DNA of 64,000 bases from Streptomyces naganishii JCM 4654. Its GTDB lineage: Bacteria > Actinomycetota > Actinomycetes > Streptomycetales > Streptomycetaceae. A program made the translations under genes and the position numbers. Under the pieces are notes generated by a model. The model did not search any database. It worked only from the letters and a program-made list of their open reading frames with translations, and was not told the origin of the DNA. The stretch is from the NCBI RefSeq assembly GCF_014650575.1, contig NZ_BMVF01000010.1, positions 124,001-188,000 of the forward strand, read 5' to 3'. Positions 11,820 to 21,323 of this stretch are shown one piece after another (position 1 is the first letter of the stretch; each line of letters starts with the position of its first letter).

Positions 11820-13522
11820 GCGAGACCTCCCCGCGCCCCCTGCGCGTCGGCAACGCCTCCGGCTTCTACGGCGACCGCTTCGACGCCATGCGCGAGATGC
11901 TCACCGGCGGCGAGCTGGACGTGCTCACCGGCGACTACCTCGCCGAGCTGACCATGCTCATCCTCGGCCGGGACCGGCTGAAGGACCCGGCCGCCGGTTA
12001 CGCCCGCACCTTCCTGCGTCAGCTCGAGGAGTGCCTGGGCATCGCGCACGAGCGGGGCGTGCGGATCGTCGCCAACGCCGGCGGGCTCAACCCGGCCGGG
12101 CTGGCCGAGCGGGTGCGGGAGCTGGCCGGGCGGCTCGGCCTCCCCGTGCGCGTGGCCCACGTCGAGGGCGACGACCTGCGCGAGCGCCACCCGGACAGCC
12201 TCGCCGCGCACGCCTACCTCGGCGGCTTCGGCATCGCCGAGTGCCTGCGCGCGGGCGCCGACGTGGTCGTCACCGGCCGGGTCACGGACGCGGCCCTGGT
12301 CACCGGGCCCGCGGCCGCCCACTTCGGCTGGCAGCCGGGAGACCATGACCGGCTCGCGGGCGCGGTGGTCGCCGGGCACGTGCTGGAGTGCGGGGCGCAG
12401 GCCACCGGCGGCAACTACGCCTTCTTCGCCGACCACGCCCTCGACCGGCTGCGCCGCCCCGGCTTCCCGCTCGCCGAGATCCACGCCGACGGCACCTCGG
12501 TCATCACCAAGCACCCCGGCACCGGCGGCGTCGTGGAGGTCGGCACGGTGACCGCGCAACTGCTGTACGAGACGGCGGGCGCCCGGTACGCGGGGCCGGA
12601 CGTGACGGCCCGGCTGGACACCGTACGGCTCACACGGGACGGGCCCGACCGGGTGCGGATCGAAGGGGTGCGCGGCGAGGCGCCGCCGCCCGTCCTCAAG
12701 GTCGGCCTGAACCGCCTCGGCGGCTTCCGCAACGAGGTCACCTTCGTCCTCACCGGACTGGACATCGAGCGCAAGGCCGAGCTGGTGCGCCGGCAGATGG
12801 AGGACGCGCTCGGCGCCGCCCGGTCCGCGCCCGGTGAGGTGCGCTGGGACCTGGTGCGCACCGACCGGCCCGACGCCGACACCGAGGAGAGGGCGAGCGC
12901 CCTGCTCCGGCTGGTGGTGCGGGACGGGGAGGCCGAGCCCGTGGGGCGGGCGTTCAGCGGGGCCGCCGTGGAGCTGGCGCTGGCCGGCTATCCCGGCTTC
13001 CACGTCCTGGCGCCACCCGGCAAGGGCGCGCCCTACGGCGTCTTCGAGGCCGCGTACGTCCCCCAGGAGTCGGTGGAGCATGTGGCCGTCCTCCACGACG
13101 GCCGGCGTATCGCCGTGCCCCCGGCCAAGGACGCGCGCGTGCTGGAGGAGGCGCCCGGGCCGCCGCTGCCGGAGCCGCTCCCGCCGGGGCCGACGCGCCG
13201 CGCCCCGCTCGGGCTGGTCGCCGGGGCGCGCAGCGGGGACAAGGGCGGGGACGCCAACGTGGGCGTGTGGGTGCGCTCCGAGGACGCCTGGCGCTGGCTG
13301 GCGCACGAGCTGACCGCCGAGCGGTTCCGCGAGCTGATCCCCGAGAGCGGCGCGCTGCCCGTCACCCGGCACGTACTGCCGAACCTGCGCGCGCTCAACT
13401 TCGTCGCCGGGGGGATCCTCGGCGAGGGCGTCGCCGCCCAGTACCGCTTCGATCCGCAGGCCAAGGCGCTCGGCGAATGGCTGCGCTCGCGCCACCTGGA
13501 CATCCCGGAGGCCCTCCTGTGA
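11816..13522 (+). CDS. Acyclic terpene utilization AtuA-like protein
   Basis: 568 residues. The AtuA domain (about 8-365) shows [39 protein letters not shown] and [12 protein letters not shown]-terminal AtuA-associated region follows ([14 protein letters not shown] near residue 475, then [11 protein letters not shown]). AtuA is required for geraniol/citronellol degradation in Pseudomonas, but its biochemical role is unsettled. The gene overlaps both neighbours (ATGA before, GTGA after), tying it to the carboxylase subunits. Function here is inferred from this context. Confidence 0.82.
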   Translation: MSETSPRPLRVGNASGFYGDRFDAMREMLTGGELDVLTGDYLAELTMLILGRDRLKDPAAGYARTFLRQLEECLGIAHERGVRIVANAGGLNPAGLAERVRELAGRLGLPVRVAHVEGDDLRERHPDSLAAHAYLGGFGIAECLRAGADVVVTGRVTDAALVTGPAAAHFGWQPGDHDRLAGAVVAGHVLECGAQATGGNYAFFADHALDRLRRPGFPLAEIHADGTSVITKHPGTGGVVEVGTVTAQLLYETAGARYAGPDVTARLDTVRLTRDGPDRVRIEGVRGEAPPPVLKVGLNRLGGFRNEVTFVLTGLDIERKAELVRRQMEDALGAARSAPGEVRWDLVRTDRPDADTEERASALLRLVVRDGEAEPVGRAFSGAAVELALAGYPGFHVLAPPGKGAPYGVFEAAYVPQESVEHVAVLHDGRRIAVPPAKDARVLEEAPGPPLPEPLPPGPTRRAPLGLVAGARSGDKGGDANVGVWVRSEDAWRWLAHELTAERFRELIPESGALPVTRHVLPNLRALNFVAGGILGEGVAAQYRFDPQAKALGEWLRSRHLDIPEALL

Positions 13523-15117
13523 CGGTCCTTGACTCCGCCCTGGACACCGGCTCGCCCGACTACCGGGCCAACCGCGAGGCCATGCTCGCCCGGCTCGCCG
13601 AACTGGACGCCGAGCACGCCAAAGCCCTCGCGGGCGGCGGCCCGAAGTACGTCGAACGGCACCGGCGGCGCGGCAAACTGCTCGCCCGCGAGCGCGTCGA
13701 GCTGCTGCTCGATGCGGACACGCCCTTCCTGGAGCTGTCGCCGCTGGCGGCCTGGGGCAGCGACTACGCGGTGGGCGCCTCGCTGGTCACCGGCATCGGC
13801 GTCGTCGAGGGCGTGGAGTGCCTGATCACGGCCAACGACCCCACCGTGCGCGGCGGGGCCAGCAATCCGTGGAGCCTGAAGAAGGCGCTGCGGGCCAACG
13901 ACATCGCGCTCGCCAACCGGCTGCCCTGCATCAGCCTGGTGGAGTCGGGCGGCGCCGATCTGCCGTCCCAGAAGGAGATCTTCATCCCCGGGGGCGCCAT
14001 CTTCCGCGATCTGACCCGGCTTTCGGCGGCCGGCATCCCGACCGTCGCCGTCGTCTTCGGCAACTCCACGGCCGGCGGCGCCTACGTCCCCGGCATGTCC
14101 GACCACGTGATCATGGTCAAGGAGCGCGCCAAGGTGTTCCTCGGCGGGCCCCCGCTGGTGAAGATGGCGACCGGTGAGGAGAGCGACGACGAGTCCCTGG
14201 GCGGCGCCGAGATGCACGCGCGCGTGTCCGGCCTCGCCGACTACTTCGCCGTGGACGAGCGGGACGCGCTGAGGCAGGCACGCCGGGTCGTCGCCCGTCT
14301 CAACCACCGCAAGGCCCATCCCGATCCCCCCTTCGCAGAGCCGCCCAAATACGACAACGAGGAGCTCCTGGGCATCGTTCCCGGCGATCTGAAGATCCCC
14401 TTCGATCCCCGCGAGGTGATCGCCCGGATCGTCGACGCCTCCGACTTCGACGAGTTCAAACCGCTGTACGGCACCAGCCTGACCACCGGCTGGGCCACAC
14501 TGCACGGCTATCCCGTGGGCGTCCTCGCCAACGCCCGGGGCGTGCTGTTCAGCGAGGAGTCGCAGAAGGCCGCCCAGTTCATCCAGCTCGCCAACCAGCG
14601 CGACATCCCGCTGCTGTTCCTGCACAACACCACCGGCTACATGGTCGGCCGCGAGTACGAGCAGGGCGGCATCATCAAGCACGGCGCCATGATGATCAAC
14701 GCCGTCAGCAACTCGCGCGTGCCGCACCTGTCGGTGCTCATGGGGGCGTCGTACGGCGCCGGGCACTACGGCATGTGCGGGCGGGCCTACGACCCGCGCT
14801 TCCTGTTCGCCTGGCCGAGCGCCAAGTCGGCCGTCATGGGGCCGCAGCAGCTCGCCGGCGTGCTGTCGATCGTGGCCCGCCAGTCGGCGGCGGCGAAGGG
14901 CCAGCCGTACGACGAGGAGGCGGACGCGGCGCTGCGCGCCATGGTGGAGCAGCAGATCGAGACCGAGTCGCTGCCGATGTTCCTGTCCGGGCGGCTCTAC
15001 GACGACGGCGTCATCGACCCGCGCGACACCCGCACCGTGCTCGGCCTGTGCCTGTCGGCCGTCCACACCGCCCCCTACGAGGGCGCCCGCGGCGGCTTCG
15101 GCGTCTTCCGGATGTGA
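13519..15117 (+). CDS. Acyl-CoA carboxylase, carboxyltransferase (beta) subunit
   Basis: 532 residues. Contains both crotonase-like halves of the carboxyltransferase: acyl-CoA side (GGASNPWSLKKALRAND, GNSTAGGAYVPGMSDH) and biotin side (NTTGYMVGREYEQGGIIKHG, GASYGAGHYGMCGRAYDPRF). It belongs to the methylcrotonyl/geranyl-CoA carboxylase branch rather than the housekeeping AccD/PccB branch. It starts with GTG overlapping the AtuA stop, and the biotinylated partner follows after 12 bp. Most likely carboxylates a beta-methyl-branched unsaturated acyl-CoA. Confidence 0.9.
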   Translation: MTVLDSALDTGSPDYRANREAMLARLAELDAEHAKALAGGGPKYVERHRRRGKLLARERVELLLDADTPFLELSPLAAWGSDYAVGASLVTGIGVVEGVECLITANDPTVRGGASNPWSLKKALRANDIALANRLPCISLVESGGADLPSQKEIFIPGGAIFRDLTRLSAAGIPTVAVVFGNSTAGGAYVPGMSDHVIMVKERAKVFLGGPPLVKMATGEESDDESLGGAEMHARVSGLADYFAVDERDALRQARRVVARLNHRKAHPDPPFAEPPKYDNEELLGIVPGDLKIPFDPREVIARIVDASDFDEFKPLYGTSLTTGWATLHGYPVGVLANARGVLFSEESQKAAQFIQLANQRDIPLLFLHNTTGYMVGREYEQGGIIKHGAMMINAVSNSRVPHLSVLMGASYGAGHYGMCGRAYDPRFLFAWPSAKSAVMGPQQLAGVLSIVARQSAAAKGQPYDEEADAALRAMVEQQIETESLPMFLSGRLYDDGVIDPRDTRTVLGLCLSAVHTAPYEGARGGFGVFRM

Positions 15118-15129
15118 GGGAACACCCCA

Positions 15130-17022
15130 GTGACTTCGACGCATATGACGATTTCCACGGTGCTCGTCGCCAACCGGGGCGAGATCGCGTGCCGGGTCTT
15201 CCGCACCTGCGCCGAGGCGGGCATCCGCACGGTCGCCGTGCACTCGGACGCCGACGAGGGCGCGCTGCACGCGCGCGTGGCCGACGCCGCCGTACGCCTG
15301 CCAGGGGTGACGCCCGCTGAGACGTACCTGCGCGGCGACCTGATCGTGAAGGCGGCGGTCGCCGCCGGCGCGGACGCGGTCCACCCGGGCTACGGCTTCC
15401 TGTCCGAGAACGCCGATTTCGCGCGGGCCGTCCTCGACGCCGGCCTGGTCTGGATCGGGCCGCCGCCGGAGGCGATCGAGGCGATGGCGTCCAAGACGCG
15501 CGCCAAGCGGCTGATGGGCGTGGAGCCCCTGAGCGAGGTCACCGAGGCCGACCTGCCCGTGCTCGTCAAGGCGGCCGCCGGCGGCGGCGGGCGCGGGATG
15601 CGGATCGTACGGCGGCTCGCCGACCTGGACGCGGAACTGGCGGCCGCTCGCGCGGAGGCGGCGAGCGCCTTCGGCGACGGCGAGGTCTTCGTCGAGCCGT
15701 ACCTGGAGGGCGGCCGCCACGTCGAGGTGCAGATCCTCGCCGACACGCACGGCACCGTGTGGGCGCTCGGCACCCGCGACTGCTCCCTCCAGCGCCGCCA
15801 CCAGAAGGTGATCGAGGAGGCCCCGGCGCCCGGACTGCCGCACGCGCTGCGGCGGGAGCTGGACGGCCTGGCCGTACGCGCCGCCCGCGCCGTCGGCTAC
15901 GTGGGCGCCGGCACCGTCGAGTTCCTGGTCGCCGGGGACAGGGCGCAGTTCCTGGAGATGAACACCCGCCTCCAGGTCGAGCACCCGGTGACCGAGGCCG
16001 TGTTCGGCGTCGACCTCGTCGCCCTGCAGATCCGGATCGCCGAGGGCCACGCCCTGGACCCCGAACCGCCCCTCCCGCGCGGGCACGCGGTCGAGGCCCG
16101 CCTGTACGCCGAGGACCCCGCGCGGGACTGGGCCCCGCAGACCGGCACCCTGCACCGCCTCACCGTCCCCGAGGGCGTGCGCCTGGACACCGGGTACACC
16201 GGCGGCGACACCATCGGCGTCCACTACGACCCCATGCTCGCCAAGGTCGTCGCCCACGCGCCCACCCGCGCGGAGGCCGTCCGCAGGCTCGCCGGCGCCC
16301 TGGAGCGGGCCGCCGTGCACGGCCCGGTCACCAACCGGGACCTGCTCGTCCGCTCGCTGCGCCACGAGGAGTTCACGTCCGGCCGCATGGACACCGGCTT
16401 CTACGACCGCCACCTCGCCGAGCTGACCGCGCCGGCCCCCGACCCGTACGCGCCGCTGGCCGCCGCCCTCGCCGACGCGCACGGCCGCTCCCGGTTCGGC
16501 GGCTGGCGCAACCTGCCCTCCCAGCCGCAGGTCAAGCGCTACCTCATGGCGGGCGAGGAGCACGAGGCGCGCTACCGGCACACCCGCGCGGGACTGGCCG
16601 CCGACACCGGGGAGGTGCGTGTCGCGCACGTCGACGCGCGCACGGTCGTCCTCGAAGTGGACGGCGTGCGCCGCCGGTTCGAGGTCGCCCGGTACGGCGA
16701 CCAGGTGTACGTGGGCGCCACCGCCCTCACCGCACTGCCCCGCTTCCCCGACCCGGCCGCCCAGCGCGCCCCCGGGTCGCTGCTCGCCCCCATGCCCGGC
16801 ACCGTCGTCCGCGTCGCCGAAGGACTGGCCGCGGGAGCCGCCGTACGGGCCGGACAGCCCCTGCTGTGGCTGGAGGCGATGAAGATGGAGCACAGGATCT
16901 CCGCGCCCGTCACGGGCACGCTCAGCGCCCTGCACGCCGCCCCCGGACAGCAGGTGGAGGTCGGTGCCCTGCTGGCCGTCGTGACGGAAACCCCCGTAGA
17001 GGCACACCAGGAGGAACAGTGA
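15130..17022 (+). CDS. Acyl-CoA carboxylase, biotin carboxylase plus biotin carrier (alpha) subunit
   Basis: 630 residues. Domains: biotin carboxylase N-terminal (VLVANRGEIACRVFRT), ATP-grasp (KAAAGGGGRGMRIVRR, RDCSLQRRHQKVIEEAPAP, FLEMNTRLQVEHPVTE), C-terminal biotin-carboxylase domain, linker, and biotinyl domain with the biotin lysine in LEAMKMEHRISAP. The loop before the ATP-grasp glycine-rich region (KRLMGVEPLSEVTEADLP) is several residues shorter than the usual AGVP...-type loop. GTG 15130 has GAGGGA in front; ATG 15145 is an alternative. Works with the preceding beta subunit. Confidence 0.9.
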   Translation: MTSTHMTISTVLVANRGEIACRVFRTCAEAGIRTVAVHSDADEGALHARVADAAVRLPGVTPAETYLRGDLIVKAAVAAGADAVHPGYGFLSENADFARAVLDAGLVWIGPPPEAIEAMASKTRAKRLMGVEPLSEVTEADLPVLVKAAAGGGGRGMRIVRRLADLDAELAAARAEAASAFGDGEVFVEPYLEGGRHVEVQILADTHGTVWALGTRDCSLQRRHQKVIEEAPAPGLPHALRRELDGLAVRAARAVGYVGAGTVEFLVAGDRAQFLEMNTRLQVEHPVTEAVFGVDLVALQIRIAEGHALDPEPPLPRGHAVEARLYAEDPARDWAPQTGTLHRLTVPEGVRLDTGYTGGDTIGVHYDPMLAKVVAHAPTRAEAVRRLAGALERAAVHGPVTNRDLLVRSLRHEEFTSGRMDTGFYDRHLAELTAPAPDPYAPLAAALADAHGRSRFGGWRNLPSQPQVKRYLMAGEEHEARYRHTRAGLAADTGEVRVAHVDARTVVLEVDGVRRRFEVARYGDQVYVGATALTALPRFPDPAAQRAPGSLLAPMPGTVVRVAEGLAAGAAVRAGQPLLWLEAMKMEHRISAPVTGTLSALHAAPGQQVEVGALLAVVTETPVEAHQEEQ

Positions 17023-18179
17023 GCGCCACGCTGGAAACCGACGAGCACAAGGCCCTCCGGTCCGCGGTGGCCGCCCTCGGCAGACGCTACGGCCGCGACT
17101 ACATCACCCGGACCGTCGCCGAGGGGCGCCACCCCGTCGAACTCTGGGCCGAGGCCGGCAAGCTCGGCTACCTCGGCGTCAACCTGCCCGAGGCGTACGG
17201 CGGCGGAGGCGGCGGCATCAGCGAACTCGCGATCGTCCTCGAAGAGCTCGGCGCCGCCGGCTGCCCGCTGCTGATGCTGGTCGTCTCGCCCGCCATCTGC
17301 GGCACCGTGATCGCCCGCTTCGGCACCGAGGAGCAGAAGCGCGCCTGGCTGCCCGGCCTGGCCGACGGCACCCGCACCATGGCCTTCGGCATCACCGAGC
17401 CCGACGCCGGCTCCAACTCCCACCGCATCACCACCACCGCCCGCCGCGACGGCGCCGACTGGCTGCTGACCGGCCGCAAGGTGTTCATCTCCGGCGTCGA
17501 CATCGCCGACGCCGTGCTCATCGTCGGCCGCACCGAGGACGCCCGCACCGGACGCCTCAAGCCGTGCCTGTTCATCGTCCCGCCGGACGCCGACGGCTTC
17601 CAGCGGCGCCCCATCGACATGGAACTGACCGCCGCGGAGAAGCAGTTCGAGCTCGTCCTGGACGACGTGCGGCTGCCCGCCGGCGCGCTCGTCGGCGACG
17701 AGGACGCGGGCCTGCTCCAGCTGTTCGCCGGGCTCAACCCCGAGCGGATCATGACGGCCGCCTTCGCGATCGGCATGGGCCGTCACGCGCTCGGCCGGGC
17801 GGTGGAGTACGCGCGCGAACGCACCGTGTGGAAGGCGCCCATCGGCGCCCACCAAGCGATCGCGCACCCCCTCGCGCAGGCGCACATCGAGCTGGAACTG
17901 GCCCGTCTGATGACGCAGAAGGCGGCCCATCTCTACGACGCGGGCGACGACATGGGCGCGGGTGAGGCGGCCAACATGGCCAAGTACGCGGCCGCCGAGG
18001 CGTGCGTGAAGGCCGTCGACCAGGCAGTGCACACCCTCGGCGGCAACGGGCTCACGCGCGAATTCGGCCTCGCCTCGTTGATAACAGCCGCACGCGTGGC
18101 TCGTATTGCTCCGGTGAGCAGGGAGATGATTCTCAACTACGTGTCCCACCAGAGCCTGGGCCTGCCCAAGTCGTACTGA
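17019..18179 (+). CDS. Acyl-CoA dehydrogenase (AtuD/citronellyl-type candidate)
   Basis: 386 residues, complete three-domain FAD enzyme: helical N domain, beta-barrel (FGITEPDAGSNSHRITTTARR, FISGVDIADAVLIVGRT), C-terminal helices ending HTLGGNGLTREFGLAS. GTGA overlap with the carboxylase stop and an AGGAGG site at good spacing fix the start. In this operon it would introduce the alpha,beta double bond before carboxylation, as AtuD or LiuA do. The specific substrate is not shown by sequence alone. Confidence 0.88.
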   Translation: MSATLETDEHKALRSAVAALGRRYGRDYITRTVAEGRHPVELWAEAGKLGYLGVNLPEAYGGGGGGISELAIVLEELGAAGCPLLMLVVSPAICGTVIARFGTEEQKRAWLPGLADGTRTMAFGITEPDAGSNSHRITTTARRDGADWLLTGRKVFISGVDIADAVLIVGRTEDARTGRLKPCLFIVPPDADGFQRRPIDMELTAAEKQFELVLDDVRLPAGALVGDEDAGLLQLFAGLNPERIMTAAFAIGMGRHALGRAVEYARERTVWKAPIGAHQAIAHPLAQAHIELELARLMTQKAAHLYDAGDDMGAGEAANMAKYAAAEACVKAVDQAVHTLGGNGLTREFGLASLITAARVARIAPVSREMILNYVSHQSLGLPKSY

Positions 18180-18220
18180 CGACCCGTACCGGCCTGCCGG
18201 CCGGCGTGCGAGGAGGAACC

Positions 18221-19822
18221 GTGTTCCGCAGCGAGTACGCAGACGTTCCGGCCGTGGAACTGCCCATTCACGACGCCGTGCTGGGGCACGCCGCCGACTT
18301 CGGCGACCTGCCCGCGCTGATCGACGGCACGGACGGCACCACCCTCACCTACGAACAGGTGGACCGCTTCCACCGGCGCGTCGCCGCCGCGCTCGCCGAG
18401 GCCGGGGTGCGCAAGGGCGACGTCCTCGCCCTGCACAGCCCGAACACCGTCGCCTTCCCCATCGCCTTCTACGCCGCCACCCGCGCGGGCGCCTCGGTCA
18501 CCACCGTGCACCCGCTCGCCACCGCCGAGGAGTTCGCCAAACAGCTGAAGGACTCGGCGGCCCGCTGGATCGTGACCGTCTCGCCGCTGCTGGAGGCGGC
18601 GCGGCGGGCCGCCGAACTCGCGGGCGGCGTCGAGGAGGTCTTCGTCTGCGACGGCGCGCCCGGGCACCGTTCGCTCGCCGACATGCTCACCTCGGCCGCG
18701 CCCGAGCCCGCCGTCGACGTGGACCCGGCCGAGGACGTCGCCGTACTGCCGTACTCCTCCGGCACCACCGGCATCCCCAAGGGCGTGATGCTCACCCACC
18801 GGCAGATCGCCACCAACCTCGCCCAGCTCGAACCGGCGATCACCACCGGACCCGGCGACCGCATCCTCGCCGTGCTGCCCTTCTTCCACATCTACGGGCT
18901 CACCGCGCTGATGAACGCCCCCCTGCGCAAGGGCGCCACCGTCGTCGTCCTGCCCCGCTTCGAGCTGGAGACCTTCCTCGCGGCCGTGCAGGACCACCGC
19001 ATCACCGGCCTGTACGTGGCCCCGCCGATCGTGCTGGCCCTGGCCAAGCACCCGGCCGTCGCGCGGTACGACCTGTCGTCGCTGAAGTACATCATCAGCG
19101 CGGCGGCACCCCTGGACGCCGAGCTGGCCGCCGCCTGCTCCCGCCGCCTAGGCCTGCCCCCGGTCGGCCAGGCCTACGGCATGACGGAACTGTCGCCCGG
19201 CACCCACGTCGTGCCGCCGGACGCCATGCACGTCGCGCCTCCCGGCACGGTCGGCAGGCTCATCGCCGGCACCGAGATGCGCATCGTCTCCCTGGCGGAC
19301 CCCGGCCAGGACCTCGGGGTGGGCGAACCCGGCGAGATCCTCATCCGCGGCCCCCAGGTCATGAAGGGCTACCTCGGCCGGCCCGACGCCACCGCCGCCA
19401 TGATCGACGCCGACGGCTGGCTGCACACCGGCGACGTCGGCCATGTGGACGGCGACGGCTGGCTGTTCGTCGTCGACCGGGTCAAGGAACTCATCAAGTA
19501 CAAGGGCTTCCAGGTGGCCCCCGCCGAACTGGAGGCGCTGCTGCTCACGCACCCCGGCATCGCCGACGCCGCCGTCATCGGCGCCTACAACGACGACGGC
19601 AACGAGGTCCCGCACGCCTTCGTGGTGCGCCAGCCCGACGCGGACGGCCTGTCCGAGGGCGAGGTCATGATGTACGTCGCCGAGCGCGTCGCCCCCTACA
19701 AGCGCGTCCGCCAGGTCACCTTCCTCGGCGCCGTGCCCCGCGCGGCCTCCGGGAAGATCCTGCGCCGGGAACTGCGGGACCTGCGCGAGAAGCAGCAGCG
19801 CGAACCCAAGGAGCAACCGTGA
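18221..19822 (+). CDS. Cinnamate/4-coumarate-type CoA ligase
   Basis: 533 residues of the ANL superfamily. Visible motifs: P-loop YSSGTTGIPKGVMLTH (about 178-193), YGMTELSPGTH, GWLHTGDVGHVD, and the C-terminal catalytic Lys in ASGKILRREL. It starts VFRSEYADVPAVELP with GAGGAGGAA before the GTG. From memory it is very close to the S. coelicolor cinnamate:CoA ligase (ScCCL, SCO4383), which acts on cinnamate and 4-coumarate in vitro. In this operon it probably activates the free acid that feeds the route. It is an unlikely phenylpropanoid biosynthesis gene. Confidence 0.88.
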   Translation: MFRSEYADVPAVELPIHDAVLGHAADFGDLPALIDGTDGTTLTYEQVDRFHRRVAAALAEAGVRKGDVLALHSPNTVAFPIAFYAATRAGASVTTVHPLATAEEFAKQLKDSAARWIVTVSPLLEAARRAAELAGGVEEVFVCDGAPGHRSLADMLTSAAPEPAVDVDPAEDVAVLPYSSGTTGIPKGVMLTHRQIATNLAQLEPAITTGPGDRILAVLPFFHIYGLTALMNAPLRKGATVVVLPRFELETFLAAVQDHRITGLYVAPPIVLALAKHPAVARYDLSSLKYIISAAAPLDAELAAACSRRLGLPPVGQAYGMTELSPGTHVVPPDAMHVAPPGTVGRLIAGTEMRIVSLADPGQDLGVGEPGEILIRGPQVMKGYLGRPDATAAMIDADGWLHTGDVGHVDGDGWLFVVDRVKELIKYKGFQVAPAELEALLLTHPGIADAAVIGAYNDDGNEVPHAFVVRQPDADGLSEGEVMMYVAERVAPYKRVRQVTFLGAVPRAASGKILRRELRDLREKQQREPKEQP

Positions 19823-20553
19823 CGCTCATCGCCCGCACGCGCGCGCGTGCCGTCGAGACGCTGACCCTCGACTCGCCGGCCAACCGCAACGCCCTGTCGG
19901 CGGCGCTCGTCGCCGAGCTGGCGAAGGCGCTGACCGAGTGCGCCGGGGACGAGGACGTCCGCGCGGTCGTCCTCACCCACACCGGCAACACCTTCAGCGC
20001 GGGCGCCGACCTGCGCGATCCGCCGGACCCGGACGCGCTCGTCGCCCTGCTGCGGCAGATCGTGGAACTGCCCAAGCCGGTCCTCGCGCGCGTCACCGGC
20101 CACGTCCGCGCGGGCGGGCTCGGCCTGCTCGCGGCCTGCGACCTCGCGGTCGCCTCGCACACGGCGAGCTTCGCCTTCACCGAGGTACGCATCGGGGTCG
20201 CGCCCGCGGTGATCTCCCTGACCGTGCTGCCGCGCGCCGACCCGCGCGCGCTCGCCCGGTACTACCTCACCGGCGAGCGCTTCGACGCGGCCGAGGCCGC
20301 CCGGACCGGCCTGCTCACCGCGGCCGGGGACGACGCCGACGCCGTACTCGAACCCGTCCTTGACGGTCTGCGCCGGTCCTCGCCGCACGCCCTGGCCGAG
20401 ACGAAACGGCTGCTCACGGCTAGGGTGCTGGAAGCCTTCGACCGGGACGCGGCCGATCTGACCGCGCTCTCGGCCCGGCTGTTCGCCTCGCCGCACGCGC
20501 GCGAGGGGATGACGGCCTTCCTAGAACGACGGGATCCGCAATGGGCGGTGTGA
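19819..20553 (+). CDS. Enoyl-CoA hydratase/isomerase-family protein
   Basis: 244 residues with the crotonase fold: oxyanion-hole segment NTFSAGADLRD and HVRAGGLGLLAACDLAVAS, then FAFTEVRIGVAP. The second catalytic Glu (in FTEV, Glu 122) is present, but the first Glu of classical hydratases (GGxxE position) is Gly 102. It may therefore catalyse another crotonase reaction or use a different base. It overlaps the ligase stop by GTGA. Operon context suggests hydration of a glutaconyl-type acyl-CoA, but the missing residue makes this uncertain. Confidence 0.85.
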   Translation: MTLIARTRARAVETLTLDSPANRNALSAALVAELAKALTECAGDEDVRAVVLTHTGNTFSAGADLRDPPDPDALVALLRQIVELPKPVLARVTGHVRAGGLGLLAACDLAVASHTASFAFTEVRIGVAPAVISLTVLPRADPRALARYYLTGERFDAAEAARTGLLTAAGDDADAVLEPVLDGLRRSSPHALAETKRLLTARVLEAFDRDAADLTALSARLFASPHAREGMTAFLERRDPQWAV

Positions 20554-21278
20554 CGACACAGGACCGCGCAGACCGAGCCGACGGCGCCGACCGCACGGGA
20601 GGCACGGACCGGACCGACGGCGCGGCCCGGACTGAGGGCGCGGACCGGACCGACCCCGAGGTTCGGACCGACCGCGAGGCGCGGGCCGACCGCGCGGACC
20701 GCGTTCCCAAGCAGGACCGGAGCCGGGCCACCCGGCAGCGGCTCCTCCAGGCCGCCGTGGCCTGCCTCGCCGAGCACGGCTGGGCGGGCTCCACGGTGTC
20801 CGTCGTCGCCGAGCGCGCCGGCGTCTCCCGGGGCGCGGCCCAGCACCACTTCCCCACGCGGGAGGACCTCTTCACGGCCGCCGTCGAGTACGTCGCCGAG
20901 GAGCGCTCCACCGCCCTGCGCGACCTCTTCCCCGAGGGCGCGGCGGGCGACCGCGGGGCCGTCGTCTCCGCCCTCGTGGACCTGTTCACCGGCCCGCTCT
21001 TCCGCGCCGCCCTGCACCTGTGGGTCGCCGCCTCCAACGAGGACCAGCTGCGCGCCCGCGTCACCGAGCTGGAGGCCCGCGTGGGCCGGGAGACGCACCG
21101 GATAGCGGTGGACCTCCTCGGCGCCGACGAGTCCCGGCCCGGCACCCGCGAGACCGTCCAGGGCTTCCTGGACATGGCCCGCGGCCTCGGCCTCGCCAAC
21201 CTCCTCACCGACGACACCGCCCGCCGCGAGCGGGTGGTCGCCCAGTGGGCCAGGCTCCTGGACGACGCCCTCGGCTGA
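20541..21278 (+). CDS. TetR family regulator with repetitive N-terminal tail
   Basis: 245 residues from ATG 20541 (GGGA before it); GTG 20550 would make the GTGA overlap typical of this operon and costs three residues. The first ~55 residues are a degenerate Asp/Arg/Thr/Ala/Gly repeat (DRTxG, DRADRAD) with no fold. The HTH follows (RQRLLQAAVACLAEHGW, TVSVVAERAGVSRGAAQHHF), then a C-terminal ligand domain. Last gene of the operon; likely represses it through the palindrome at 10960 in response to an acyl-CoA (inference). Confidence 0.87.
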   Translation: MGGVTTQDRADRADGADRTGGTDRTDGAARTEGADRTDPEVRTDREARADRADRVPKQDRSRATRQRLLQAAVACLAEHGWAGSTVSVVAERAGVSRGAAQHHFPTREDLFTAAVEYVAEERSTALRDLFPEGAAGDRGAVVSALVDLFTGPLFRAALHLWVAASNEDQLRARVTELEARVGRETHRIAVDLLGADESRPGTRETVQGFLDMARGLGLANLLTDDTARRERVVAQWARLLDDALG

Positions 21279-21286
21279 GGGGCCGT

Positions 21287-21317
21287 TCCCGGCCGAGGGG
21301 GCCGTCCGGGGCCGGGA
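21287..21317. terminator. Bidirectional hairpin between TetR gene and citrate synthase
   Basis: TCCCGGCC (21287-21294) pairs with GGCCGGGA (21310-21317) around a 15-nt loop, in the 45-bp gap between two convergent stops. No T-tract. Confidence 0.5.
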
Positions 21318-21323
21318 GCGGGG

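Noticed and set aside
13033-17007. 1324-codon open frame on the minus strand across the carboxylase genes
   Set aside because: Antisense to three well-identified overlapping genes, Val/Gly/His-rich without any domain; a codon-bias shadow of high-GC coding.
18221-19822. Phenylpropanoid/flavonoid biosynthesis cluster
   Set aside because: Apart from the CoA ligase there is no ammonia-lyase, type III PKS or P450; the coupled neighbours are all acyl-CoA catabolic.
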